A stretch of DNA of 64,000 nucleotides, taken from positions 1 through 64,000 of the forward strand of contig JASAON010001611.1 of the NCBI GenBank assembly GCA_030849065.1. Reading direction: 5' to 3'. The translations under genes were made by a program, and so were the position numbers. The notes below the pieces were generated by a model. It did not search any database. It had not been told where the DNA came from and was given only the letters and a program-made list of their open reading frames with translations. Positions 26,788-36,233 of the stretch are shown here, piece by piece (within the stretch, counting starts at the first letter, position 1; each line of letters begins with the position of its first letter). The stretch is from Jaenimonas drosophilae. Lineage: Eukaryota > Euglenozoa > Kinetoplastea > Trypanosomatida > Trypanosomatidae.

Positions 26788-29184
26788 TTACGCATCACTG
26801 CGAGGGCTGTTGTCGTAGCTGTGGTGCACAGGCACCTCCACTTGGATACTTTTGATGCGCATCTCATCCACCCGTGATTCAATCGTGATGTAGTGCTGCG
26901 GCCGGCCCGTGACTGCATCAACGGTGGAGGTGGTGTGCGCGGTACTCATCGACTCACGAAGGAAGTGTGTCAGGGCCTCGGTGGCCTCCTTCCATCCTGG
27001 GGCGAAGGGCTCTGACGGGGGCAATTTGGAGAGCGCACCGTCCCCAACGGCAACAGGTGCTGCAGAGGCAGCCACGGGGGTCATGTACTCACGTTGGCAC
27101 GACACGAGGACAGGCGGACCACTGTCTGTGCCAGAACTTTCATCGTGTGGGGTGATGCTGGCAACGTGGTGGTCGAGTTCGCTGGGTGAGATTTGTGTGC
27201 TTGAGAGGCGCCGATCTGCGGAACTGGGTTGATGATCCACCTCATCCTCCTCCTCCACCTCTCTCTTCAACTCCGGCACACAAGCCACATCGCCACATTC
27301 GCTGGATGGTAGCTCATGCTTCGTACACTCCTCCTCCTCCTCTGTCTCCTTGGCATCAATCTTGGGAAGCAGCATCGGTGCAGTCGGTGGCGGTCCTGCG
27401 GGCAGCGGTGCCGTTTCAATCACGACGGACACACAGGCGGTGGAGCCCGAGGTGGAGGACACCCCGTCCACATCTACCGCCATAACTTCTTCGCTCAGCT
27501 CCTCTACTGAGTGTGTGTTGGTCGGAACCCTCTCGTGTGGATGCCCCACAGCATCATGATCCCCCGGCTCACCCATGTCCAGCCGTTGGCGGGCCAACAT
27601 CTCTCCATGAGTGGGATCGGCGTACTGCTTGGTGACATGCCGATGACCATCGTCTTCGCCCTCCACCGCGCCCATGATGGCCCGCGTGGGTGGAGTAGGT
27701 GCGAGGTGGGAGCTCTCTCGATGCCGAGGGGTGGTCATGGGGCTCGGCGAAGGAGAGGCAATCAACCGACGCTGACGAATGGGCTCGACCCACCTCAAAA
27801 ACACACGCACCAATTCACTACTGGGACAGACGGAGCAGAGCTGCCGCACATCCACCACATCGGCAAGACAATGCTCTTCGCGCAGGACCACAATGGGGGG
27901 AATACCGTGACGAAGGACGTGTCGGAGATGTGCATTATCAGATGCCAGTAGACGCAGCGAGCCCACAGGTCGTGGCTGGACCTCTCCGACAGCCGAGGTG
28001 CTGGCTCGAATGACTGGCTGGCGAGGTAGGGGTAACTGAGCTTCCACGGCAAGCAATATTTCGTGCATCGTCGTGGCGTCAAGTGTCACGCCCATCACCT
28101 CGTACTCCTCTTCCTCTTCTTCCAACCGGCCCAGAGACGTCGTCGCACCGCCACTCAACGCTACGAAGACACTCACCACACAGGATGGGGCCTGCAGCCG
28201 CTCAAAGGCACCGCTGCTCCTGGATGGGGAGAAGGTCATCGGGCTGCCTCGCTCCACACGTGTGGAGGAGCCAATCGGGGTTTGGTACATTGCCCTGCTT
28301 CCTTCCACGACGAGAGGACTACGACGTGGAACTGAGGCCTCGTGAGTGGTGGCCGAGGACGGCGTCGCAGCCACCACAGCACCATCACCAACACTGGCGG
28401 CAGAGGCAGCAGCAGCTGTTGGAGCCTCCTTGGCACCCACGGCGGATGAGCGCGCGTCTTCCTGGAAAGGGGCTGCACATGGTGGTACTGCCCCGGAGTG
28501 GGAAGGCGTAGAGGATGGCAGGGGCAGGGTGTACGGTGGCTCCATGACCTCTTCGGGTGGGCTGCCCGTCGGCGCAACCACGGGTGAGTCAGAGGTGGCG
28601 GAGCTTTCGTAGGCGTGTGGGGTCTGAGGGTGCACCATCACCTTGGACGAGGTGGCGGTCATCTCCCGCACAACGGACACGGAGGCCTCGGCACTGATGG
28701 ATGGGGAAGTGGAGGCATGATGTTGGCGCAGCGAGCGACGCCGGCGTGAATATCCGCGCGGGGATGGCGAGGGCGGCTGATCACCATCGGTGGAGTCTCG
28801 ATGGCCCTTATACACGCGGCGGCGATGAACGTGGCGGTGGGAACCGTGGGTTGGGGTGATGCCCTCCTGCTCTTCTCCCTCTTTGGCGTGAGGATGACCG
28901 CTACCAGGACGCAGCCGTCCATGATGCGATGTGGAGTGGCGTTGACGGCTCCCACTTTGTTCTTCGCTTACAGTTGTGTGGGAGCGGTCACGGGTAGCGG
29001 AAGAGTGCCGTGGTGGGGTTGAATCTGGTCCACGGTAGGTCGGGATGCGTGGGGCAACCAAAGCATCCACGGCGTGGGCCGAAACAGAGCGGGACGGTGG
29101 GTGGTGGGGTGGAGGATTCTGCTCCACCAGGAAGGCGATCTCCTTCCGTGAGAGCCGCTCAGCAATAGAGTCGGCGCGGCTCAT
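26788..29184 (-). CDS. Large Ser/Pro/His-rich protein of unknown function
   Basis: 798 residues; not recognised. The first 60 residues are helical (SRADSIAERLSRKEIAFLVE), followed by several hundred residues of basic, His/Arg/Ser/Pro-rich text (for example RHSTSHHGRLRPGSGHPHAK), probably disordered. A compact island begins near SCVVSVFVALSGGATTSLGR and runs through ATTMHEILLAVEAQLPLPRQ to PPIVVLREEHCLADVVDVRQ; its alternating strands and acidic loop suggest a small ubiquitin-like or PB1-like fold, but this is a guess. The C-terminal third is acidic and disordered, ending with VDEMRIKSIQVEVPVHHSYD. The ATG at 29184 is the first ATG of the helical part. Confidence 0.7.
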   Translation of the reverse strand: MSRADSIAERLSRKEIAFLVEQNPPPHHPPSRSVSAHAVDALVAPRIPTYRGPDSTPPRHSSATRDRSHTTVSEEQSGSRQRHSTSHHGRLRPGSGHPHAKEGEEQEGITPTHGSHRHVHRRRVYKGHRDSTDGDQPPSPSPRGYSRRRRSLRQHHASTSPSISAEASVSVVREMTATSSKVMVHPQTPHAYESSATSDSPVVAPTGSPPEEVMEPPYTLPLPSSTPSHSGAVPPCAAPFQEDARSSAVGAKEAPTAAAASAASVGDGAVVAATPSSATTHEASVPRRSPLVVEGSRAMYQTPIGSSTRVERGSPMTFSPSRSSGAFERLQAPSCVVSVFVALSGGATTSLGRLEEEEEEYEVMGVTLDATTMHEILLAVEAQLPLPRQPVIRASTSAVGEVQPRPVGSLRLLASDNAHLRHVLRHGIPPIVVLREEHCLADVVDVRQLCSVCPSSELVRVFLRWVEPIRQRRLIASPSPSPMTTPRHRESSHLAPTPPTRAIMGAVEGEDDGHRHVTKQYADPTHGEMLARQRLDMGEPGDHDAVGHPHERVPTNTHSVEELSEEVMAVDVDGVSSTSGSTACVSVVIETAPLPAGPPPTAPMLLPKIDAKETEEEEECTKHELPSSECGDVACVPELKREVEEEDEVDHQPSSADRRLSSTQISPSELDHHVASITPHDESSGTDSGPPVLVSCQREYMTPVAASAAPVAVGDGALSKLPPSEPFAPGWKEATEALTHFLRESMSTAHTTSTVDAVTGRPQHYITIESRVDEMRIKSIQVEVPVHHSYDNSPRSDA

Positions 29185-29548
29185 GGACAAATGAATACGC
29201 ACACAACACGTAGGAAATAGAGGTACAGGATTGTCGCGAACAAGAATCGCTGACGGGTGAAGGAATGATGGGCGGTGTGGTGCTGAAGCAGTTTCAACGA
29301 CACACAAGCTACACTGGACTTCCCACAAATGGTATACGAAAGGGAAGGCAGTGACAGAGTCCCAAAGACGTGTTCGATGGGGACGCTACGTGTGTAGAGC
29401 AAAGAGGCAGGAGGGGAAGAAGAAGGATACAAACAGACAAGGTGAAGATGCATGGCGCAGTGATGAACGTCGACTACTGTTGTTGTGTTCGTGTTGTTGT
29501 ACTCCACCACCGGGGAGCGGGTTGCCAACGGGCTGGCTCATCAAGGAG
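29185..29548. other. Intergenic spacer
   Basis: No gene seen; GT/GTT-rich simple sequence around 29478-29502 on the plus strand. Confidence 0.4.
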
Positions 29549-31087
29549 CTACTCAGCCACAAACTGGAAATACAAGGAGAGGAGTATCATGACGGCAATT
29601 CCCACAAAGAAAATGTGAAGCTTCTTGGGGTTGGTCGGGGTGGCAACCTCCTCCTCCGTGTGTTCTTCACGACCCTTGTGGCGCTGCGCACGCGCCTTCC
29701 GTGCTTGCTGCACTCGACCCGCCCCAGTGATGCGAGAGGCGGGCGCACGTCCGGGAACACCCTTGGCAGCCACCGCGTCCTCCTCTTCTTCATCCTCTTC
29801 CTCTGCTTCCTCTGTGGCAGCAGCTGCCTGGAGCCGCTCGTATACCGCCGCATCCAAAGCCCCAGCCCGCATTAACGTCTTGGCCACGTCCTCATCGAAG
29901 CCCCCACAACTTGGGTCCATCAGTTCTGCAAGGCTGCGTCCCTCCGCGGTGCGTACTTCTCCTAGACACCGCTTCACAACTAATGAGGTTTCCTCGATGT
30001 AGTCCACTGCCTTTAGTGCCTGCAGCGCGGCTTCCACTGCCACAACGTTGCGCTCCAAGATGGCGTAGTGAATAAAGGCCATACCCGCTGAGTCGAGCTC
30101 CTCGAAGCTCTTGATGAGCTGATGACCATCGACCGCACCAAAAAGCGTGATAAAGAGCGAGGCCCGTCCACGCACGTTGCGGGCGGTGAGGTGCAGGCTG
30201 GATTGGCCAAGGTTATTCTTTGCCAGTGGATTGGCACCGAGGCGCAGAAGACGCTGTGCTACCTTCTCCAGCAAAGCCTCATTCCCGGAATCGCGCAGGT
30301 TGAAGAGGGTGTGGAGGGCACCGTCCTTGCCACTGGGGCCGTTCACGAGCTCCGCAATGATGGCATCATCCGCACCACCCGCTTCGATCGACTCCATCGA
30401 GTGGACCTCAATGAAGTCGAGGATGGCATTGGCCATGCGTTCGTTCCCACAACCAACCTCTGCCAGGGCATTCATGAGCACAGTTCGTCCAGAGCGGTCG
30501 CGCATGGCCAGAAGCTCCAGACCTCGCACAAGCATCGGGGGATGATCGTGGATGTAGAGGAGGTCTGGCATTCGGGGCATGGGACTCTCCACGGCCTCAA
30601 GCACGTAGGACATGAGCCCGTGAGCGTTAGAGGAGGCCAATACGTGGAGTGGTGTTCGTCCGTGTGCATCGGGGAGACGGGGATCTGCTCCACAACGAAG
30701 AAGAAGCTGCACCAGAATATCCGCTTCCGCCCAGCACGCCACATGCAGGGCGGTGTCTTGCTCCTTGGTGGAGTCCCGTCCGTTGATGTCAGCCCCAGCA
30801 CGGAGAAGAAGATGAACCAGATTCTCATCGAAGCCCTGGGCAATGGCATAGCTCAGCGGGAGGTACTTCTTGTTGCCACAGGTGTTCATCAACACCTTGG
30901 CTTCTGGGCGTGGGTACATCCTGGGTGGGGCTCCGCTCTCTTCGTCCGCCGATTCGATGAAGAGGATATCCTGCAGCTCCTCTGAATCTCCTTGCTTGAG
31001 CGCATTCCACAGACGTGCATCTGCAGTGGAGCCCTCCTCTTTGCCAGAGGACGATGCACCCTTGCTTGCGTGCTTCTTCTTCGCCAT
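29549..31087 (-). CDS. Ankyrin-repeat protein with C-terminal membrane anchor
   Basis: 512 residues. N-terminal Lys/Ser-rich leader, then ankyrin repeats: YLPLSYAIAQGFDENLVHLL, TALHVACWAEADILVQLLLR, RTPLHVLASSNAHGLMSYVL, and later QSSLHLTARNVRGRASLFIT. A glutamate-rich coiled or disordered segment follows (EEAEEEDEEEED), then a basic stretch and a single hydrophobic helix at the very end (LHIFFVGIAVMILLSLYFQF) with only three residues beyond, so it is a tail-anchored protein facing the cytosol, on the ER, outer mitochondrial or another membrane. The start is the ATG at 31087. No catalytic domain is evident; a scaffold role is likely. Confidence 0.82.
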   Translation of the reverse strand: MAKKKHASKGASSSGKEEGSTADARLWNALKQGDSEELQDILFIESADEESGAPPRMYPRPEAKVLMNTCGNKKYLPLSYAIAQGFDENLVHLLLRAGADINGRDSTKEQDTALHVACWAEADILVQLLLRCGADPRLPDAHGRTPLHVLASSNAHGLMSYVLEAVESPMPRMPDLLYIHDHPPMLVRGLELLAMRDRSGRTVLMNALAEVGCGNERMANAILDFIEVHSMESIEAGGADDAIIAELVNGPSGKDGALHTLFNLRDSGNEALLEKVAQRLLRLGANPLAKNNLGQSSLHLTARNVRGRASLFITLFGAVDGHQLIKSFEELDSAGMAFIHYAILERNVVAVEAALQALKAVDYIEETSLVVKRCLGEVRTAEGRSLAELMDPSCGGFDEDVAKTLMRAGALDAAVYERLQAAAATEEAEEEDEEEEDAVAAKGVPGRAPASRITGAGRVQQARKARAQRHKGREEHTEEEVATPTNPKKLHIFFVGIAVMILLSLYFQFVAE

Positions 31088-31508
31088 CTGCACAGATCTC
31101 ACCTCACAATCACAGTCACTGAATCGACTCCGTCGTTTTCCACGAATGACGTGGCTGATCTTGCAAATGAGTGTTCTGTTTTCGCGCGTCGGATTGCCTC
31201 TTGCTCGTACACCCTAGCTACATTATACCGAAGAAAAAATATCAGGAGAAACCGTAGAAGAGGCCAGCGTTATGAAGACCAACACCACATGAGGAGCAGC
31301 GACGCCATTATTGTGACACAACACTTGATGTTGGGAGTTGATGCTGACGTTAGAGGAGGATGTGAGAACATTCCGCAGCGGATCGGATTGGCACTGAGAA
31401 CAGACCAACGCTGCGCTGCACAAATTCGATATTTGGTGGAACACGAAGAGATGAGGAGCTGGGTCAAGCTCATCCTCATGATGTCACTGCTGCTTGATAC
31501 GTACCCCC
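31088..31508. other. Intergenic spacer
   Basis: No gene seen. The minus strand reads CAG directly before the ATG of the ankyrin gene, but the adjacent pyrimidine tract is weak. Confidence 0.4.
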
Positions 31509-32669
31509 CTACTTCTCAAAAGGTGGCAACGGCTTTTCGTCCAGCTTGCGCATGTCAGTGCTGCGACTCGTCTCGAATCCGCGCGTGTCTAGACCTTTCT
31601 TCTCCATCAGCTCCGCGCTTTCACTGCGTAGCCGCTCGAACAGATCCTCCGCCTTTTGTTGCAGGGATGCATCGTCGGGATTCTGTGCAAATTCATCCAG
31701 CACGCCCTGCAGTTTCTTCTTGTTCGAGGAGTTCCACGCGTTGAGAGGGATCTGGCCGCTTCCTCGCTCCAATGGCTTGCTCTGCGACGGGGATGGGCTC
31801 CAGGCGATGGCATGGAAGACCTCAAAGGTTGCTGGAATGAGCTCGTTCTTGCGGTACATCGCGTCGTAGCATGCACAGGCACCGAGAAGAACATCCCGAT
31901 TGAGCGGCTGGCGTTGGTAGTGACAGGCGCTCTCACCCATTTCGTCGAGATGTTCCAGAAGCTGAAACGGGGACTTGTACAGGAGAAGGTGGCGATCCAA
32001 ATCAATGGTGGGGAGGGTGAAGCCTGCCTGCATCACCAGAGACGACATGCCCGCACCGTCAATCATCGGGGAGACGTGTGGGCTGACACCACCAAGTACC
32101 TCGGTCTGTGCCATGGTGAAGCAGCCACGAAGCTCGTACAGGGTGTTGCCACCAAACATGCTGCAGAGCATAAAGCCGTCCTTCTTCAGCACGCGGCGGA
32201 TATTCACCATGGCCGTTTCGAGCTCGTTCACCCAGTGCATGGAGAGACACGAGACAACCATATCAACGGACTTGTCAGGTACTCCAAAGGGCTGTGGCTT
32301 CTCCTCATCGCAGCAGATTTGCACGAACTCCACATCGGATGGGATCAGATGCTTGATCTCCTCGTAGTTTTTGTTGAGGCGATCCTCGCTGATGTCAGTC
32401 TGGATGTACTGCTTTAGTCCGTAGAGCTCCTTCTTCTCCAGCATGTGGCGGAAGTACCAACCTGTATGTGCGCCTACCTCGAGCACAATGGGCGTACTGC
32501 GCTTAACAAAGGCTCGACGATCGAGCATCTGCTCTGCACACATGCGATGGAGATCGCATGAAGGAGAAGAGACGCGACATCGTTGAAGACCCTTGAGTTG
32601 CCGATCAAAGACTTTCATGTTGATGCCACGCGCGGGGACCGACCGCGTCAGGATGATGGGCGACGGCAT
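31509..32669 (-). CDS. NDUFAF5-like methyltransferase (complex I assembly)
   Basis: 386 residues. NDUFAF5 hydroxylates an arginine of the complex I subunit NDUFS7 and is a SAM-fold protein of the mitochondrial matrix. Family marks: FDRQLKGLQRCR near the N-terminus, motif I VLEVGAHTGW, DMVVSCLSMHWVNELETAMV, then IRRVLKKDGFMLCSMFGGNTLYELR and GGVSPHVSPM, DGAGMSSLVMQAGFTLPTID, the latter strongly diagnostic. The first 20 residues (MPSPIILTRSVPARGINMKV) are Arg-bearing and acid-free, consistent with a mitochondrial leader. The C-terminal 80 residues extend beyond the usual family end and are charged. Presence of the gene suggests that a complex I is assembled. Confidence 0.9.
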   Translation of the reverse strand: MPSPIILTRSVPARGINMKVFDRQLKGLQRCRVSSPSCDLHRMCAEQMLDRRAFVKRSTPIVLEVGAHTGWYFRHMLEKKELYGLKQYIQTDISEDRLNKNYEEIKHLIPSDVEFVQICCDEEKPQPFGVPDKSVDMVVSCLSMHWVNELETAMVNIRRVLKKDGFMLCSMFGGNTLYELRGCFTMAQTEVLGGVSPHVSPMIDGAGMSSLVMQAGFTLPTIDLDRHLLLYKSPFQLLEHLDEMGESACHYQRQPLNRDVLLGACACYDAMYRKNELIPATFEVFHAIAWSPSPSQSKPLERGSGQIPLNAWNSSNKKKLQGVLDEFAQNPDDASLQQKAEDLFERLRSESAELMEKKGLDTRGFETSRSTDMRKLDEKPLPPFEK

Positions 32670-32995
32670 TTTTCGCTGAGCTCAATCCTACGTGAGTGAG
32701 CCCCTACTGTGGGTGGATGAATGCGTTACGAACGACGCAACACAGGACACCAAAGGAGCCAAAGGACTTCTCTCTATCACGAGTAAGAGCAAATGAAGAG
32801 AAGGGGATGTTCCAAAGGTGCTATCCGTTCACAGATATATGGAGCAAGCTAACAAACGTCATACCCAACGTTGCCCCTTGTTGGAGCTCATGGACTTCGA
32901 ATCTAACCATCTAGCCTGTCTTGTACAGGTACGTCTAGAAGTACCGCCCTGCTCCACGAGAGGGATCGGTGTATGTGTGTGCGTGTGTGTCAGGG
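32670..32995. other. Intergenic spacer
   Basis: No gene seen. A GT-rich stretch (32970-32990) lies near the stop of the coiled-coil gene. Confidence 0.4.
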
Positions 32996-33901
32996 TTAGC
33001 GTCGGCTTCCCCCTCGGGTAAGTGGAGCTGCACGGCGTTGCGCCAACGCCTGTCCTGCCATTGCGAGATGCTCCTCCAACTCCGTGTTGGAGCGCTCGTA
33101 CTCGCGGAAGGCCTCAAACAGCTGCCTATAGTGGTCATTTGCCTCGGCAGCCACAGCCGCCGTGCGTTCGTTGGTTAGCTGGTCCAGAGAGACAATCTGG
33201 CCACGAAGTCCTGTCATGTCAGAGCTCAAGCGCGTCAGCTCCGCATCCACGGCACGTGCGCTCTGCTCGATGTTCTTGAAGTTTTCATCGGTACGGTCAC
33301 TTAGCTCATCAATCATTTGCTGCAGTCGGCCGACGCCACTGTCTCTCATCTGACGCTCGGCCACCTGCTGAACATCACGTAGGGCATCAGCCATGCGCTT
33401 GTCTTGTTGCAGACGCGACTGTTCCAAACTGTCCAGTGCACGGGCCATGTCTCGACGGTCCTGCACACCTTGCTTGCCCACCGCCTCCATATCTTGCCCC
33501 AGACGCTGAACACTATCTTGGAGAGGAAGCAGACCACGGTTGGCCTTGTCTGCCAAGCGACCAGCGGCATCGGCATCACGCTCAGCTGCAGCAGCAATCT
33601 TCTGCACATCGTCCAGTCCCTTCCCTAATTGATCCAGAGCGGCATCGATGGCATCCAAGTGCGCGCGGGAGTTCCCTTGTGCGCCTAAGTTGTCTACGAG
33701 ACGCTCCAGCTCGCGCTGATGATCTCGTATCTCACGTACATCCTCGTCCATCGCGGATAGACGCTGATGAACCTGCGCTTGAGCGCTGGCAAGTTGCTGC
33801 TGCTGGCGGATGATTGCCTGGAGGACGTTGTTCAGGTGCGATCCATCAAGCTGGAAGCCCACTAGTGGGCGACTCTGCAGAAGCCCTGACAAGTCATCCA
33901 T
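32996..33901 (-). CDS. Coiled-coil protein, unknown function
   Basis: 301 residues, almost wholly coiled coil (about 30-285). The first 25 residues (MDDLSGLLQSRPLVGFQLDG) form a short conserved-looking cap, followed by HLNNVLQAIIRQQQQLASAQ and long heptad stretches (ALRDVQQVAERQMRDSGVGR; LQQMIDELSDRTDENFKNIE). The tail RRAAPLTRGGSRR is basic. No membrane helix. Such proteins in kinetoplastids are often cytoskeletal or flagellar, but no family is assigned. The ATG at 33901 is preferred over an upstream in-frame GTG. Confidence 0.8.
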   Translation of the reverse strand: MDDLSGLLQSRPLVGFQLDGSHLNNVLQAIIRQQQQLASAQAQVHQRLSAMDEDVREIRDHQRELERLVDNLGAQGNSRAHLDAIDAALDQLGKGLDDVQKIAAAAERDADAAGRLADKANRGLLPLQDSVQRLGQDMEAVGKQGVQDRRDMARALDSLEQSRLQQDKRMADALRDVQQVAERQMRDSGVGRLQQMIDELSDRTDENFKNIEQSARAVDAELTRLSSDMTGLRGQIVSLDQLTNERTAAVAAEANDHYRQLFEAFREYERSNTELEEHLAMAGQALAQRRAAPLTRGGSRR

Positions 33902-34859
33902 GATGAATGAAGGGCTCACAGAAGAGCTACAGACACAAGGTCGCTACCACAACATGAACAGAAGGAGGAAGAAGAGGAAATACGGGTGCCAACGACCACA
34001 CCAGAACCACCAAGTGGGGCATCCAAGCTAGAGAGGGTTACCACTCTGCATCTCACACGAAGCTTGCGTCAGGGATCCAAAATGAATCAAAGAACAACGG
34101 GTATATATAGTTGTGTTGGCCAGTCTCCATTCCTTTGCCATCATCTCAATGATGAAGCCTCTTCAGGAAACGGCGCAGCAGACGGCGAGGAGAACTGCCG
34201 GTGGGGGCGGAGGAGGGCCACACACTCCACAATCACCTTCCCCAGACGTCTCCAGCGTCACGAAGACAAAAATGGGGGTTCTTCGTCCGTCTGACTTTCC
34301 TGAGAAATCAAGAAAAAACAACAATAAATGAAAAAAAAAAGATACCCGAGCTCCTCCCTACCTGTTGGGTAGCTCCTCGAGCCTCCTTGTTGCCGCAGCG
34401 CTCACTCGTGACTGTATGGAGACAGATGAGCTGCAGGAATGGGTGTGGAGAGGATACGCATGTGTTCTGGGGATGGGAAGGAGACGGTATAGGTAAACGT
34501 TGCTTTTGAGCGAGCGTGCGTGTGTACGATAGACTGGGCGATAGGAGCAAGAACAGAAGAAGGTGGGTGTCTGTGTGCGCGTGAAGGGACGCAGAAGCGT
34601 CCCAACACCAAAGCAAAGATGACGCGGATCGTGGGAATTGGGGTGAAACCAAACAAAGGACGCACACAAAAAAACCAAAATATGAAATGCACGGGAGGGA
34701 TGATGATCGCCACAACGTTCTTCGTTACTGGCGTATAATCGTTCTTGCCGAGCGCGGAGAGGTCTCCCGTATTGTCCCCCACAACACTCAGAGCTCTGAA
34801 TCTCTCACCTCCTTCACCTCATTCATTCGGGGAATCACCGCGGCTGTGTGTCCTGTGTC
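33902..34859. other. Long spacer (about 960 bases) downstream of malate dehydrogenase
   Basis: No convincing gene. Minus-strand open frames here lack ATG starts or translate to Leu/Ser/His-rich text expected from pyrimidine-rich DNA. The minus-strand region 34300-34340 holds a TTTTTTCATT tract. Most of it is probably the malate dehydrogenase 3' untranslated region plus the splice region of the coiled-coil gene. Confidence 0.5.
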
Positions 34860-35828
34860 TTACAACTTGGACTGGGCGAAGCTGATACCCTTCTCAATGT
34901 TCTTCTTGATCACAGGCACGGCTTCTTCGAAGAGCTTCTTCTCAGAGGGTGACATCTCACCAATGGGGAGACGGCGCACAATACCGGTCTTGCCCAGCAC
35001 CACAGGGATGGCGAGGAAGGGGGAGTTGTGCTCGCCATCGGTGTCCACGTAGGTGTAGACGCGTGGGTTGCCAGCACCGGTGAGGCCCTCGACGACCTTG
35101 AGGGCAAAGCGGGCGCCGGCCTCAGCCATGGAGAGGGTGGCGGAGCCACGGCCAGCCTTGGCCTTGACCACCTCCGTACCAGCCACCTGCACGCGCTTGC
35201 TGATCTTGTCGAGAGTCTCCTGCGGGGGAAGAGGGCCGGGCAGCTGGTGGAAGAGGGGGACGATGGTGACGTCGCTATGGCCACCAACGACGGGGACCTG
35301 GTCCACCAGGAGGGGAATGCGGGCCTCGTTGATGAAGCGGGTGGCGCGGAGGCCGTCAAGGAGGGACACACCGAGAAGGCGGTTCTTGTCGTAGATGCCG
35401 AGCTTCTTGAGGGCCGTGGCGGCGATGGGGACGGTGCTGTTGACGGGGTTGGTCACGACGCAGAAGACGGCCTTGGGGCTGGAGGCACCGCAGGTCAGGA
35501 CGAGGTCCAGGATGATTCCGGCGTTGATGTTGAAGAGATCATCGCGGGTCATTCCAGGCTTGCGGGGGACGCCAGCGACGATGACGAAGACATCGACGCC
35601 CTTGGCGAGCTCGGCGAGGGCGGGGTCCTGCTTCACGCCAATCTTGCCAGCGGCAAACTTGACGGTCACACCGGAGTTGTCAATGTGGGAGAGATCCGCA
35701 GCGACGCCGGGGGCACCGACGACGTCGTAGAGGGAGAGCGTGCTTCCGAAGGGAAGCTGGCGCATCAGCAGAAGGGCGAGGGACTGGCCAATACCGCCGG
35801 CCGCACCAACAACGCAAACATTGACCAT
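34860..35828 (-). CDS. Glycosomal malate dehydrogenase
   Basis: 322 residues. Oxidises malate to oxaloacetate with NAD. Visible motifs: the NAD-binding loop GAAGGIGQ (8-15), Asp35 at the end of the second strand, VPRKPGMTRDDLF (88-99) with the substrate arginines, VTNPVN (125-130), and the catalytic His184 in GGHSD. The last three residues are SKL, a peroxisome/glycosome (PTS1) signal, so the enzyme should act inside glycosomes in redox balance of glycolysis. An upstream in-frame ATG would add 28 residues, but it precedes the probable splice AG (plus 35896-35897), and the family begins at MVNVCVVG, so 35828 is used. Confidence 0.95.
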   Translation of the reverse strand: MVNVCVVGAAGGIGQSLALLLMRQLPFGSTLSLYDVVGAPGVAADLSHIDNSGVTVKFAAGKIGVKQDPALAELAKGVDVFVIVAGVPRKPGMTRDDLFNINAGIILDLVLTCGASSPKAVFCVVTNPVNSTVPIAATALKKLGIYDKNRLLGVSLLDGLRATRFINEARIPLLVDQVPVVGGHSDVTIVPLFHQLPGPLPPQETLDKISKRVQVAGTEVVKAKAGRGSATLSMAEAGARFALKVVEGLTGAGNPRVYTYVDTDGEHNSPFLAIPVVLGKTGIVRRLPIGEMSPSEKKLFEEAVPVIKKNIEKGISFAQSKL

Positions 35829-36233
35829 GATTGAGTAGGGATGGGTTGGTTGGTTAGAAAGTGAGTACGATAGAAGTGTTGAGAGAGTGGGAAATCTACC
35901 CAAGTAACCCATGTGTGTGTGTATGTGTGTGTAGGGGGAGTAAGATGAGGAGGAGAGAGACACAGGGAGAATTTTCCAAGACACAACGCCACAGTAAGAA
36001 GCATGAAAAAAAAGAACACACCCATTGCGACACCTGACGTCGTCACGCCCGCGTCAACAGACCTTGTAGTGTTGTTCGACGTGTAGTCAATTGTACAAAA
36101 AGTGTTGAAGTTTTTTATGGATGTACAACGAAAGTGATAATTCACCCCCTTTGCTCTTCCCTTGTCTGTCTTCAAGGGAGAAGGACGGCGTACTCAACCA
36201 TTGCTCAAATGACCATCTGCAGCATGTAGGGGG
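35829..36233. other. Intergenic spacer with splice acceptor
   Basis: No gene seen. Contains the acceptor region of malate dehydrogenase and TG microsatellites at 35911-35934. Confidence 0.5.
35896..35962 (-). other. Trans-splice acceptor for malate dehydrogenase
   Basis: Minus strand pyrimidine tract (CTCTCTCCTCCTCATCTTAC and CCCCC) followed by CA repeats and GGGTAG; the AG is at plus 35896-35897, 67 bases before the chosen ATG. Confidence 0.55.

Noticed and set aside
30122..30985. 287-residue plus-strand open frame
   Set aside because: Antisense to the ankyrin gene and without recognisable domain or start context.
34402..34782. Minus-strand frame of about 126 residues with hydrophobic start, downstream of malate dehydrogenase
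   Set aside because: Starts with GTG rather than ATG and overlaps other similar frames; no conserved motif seen.
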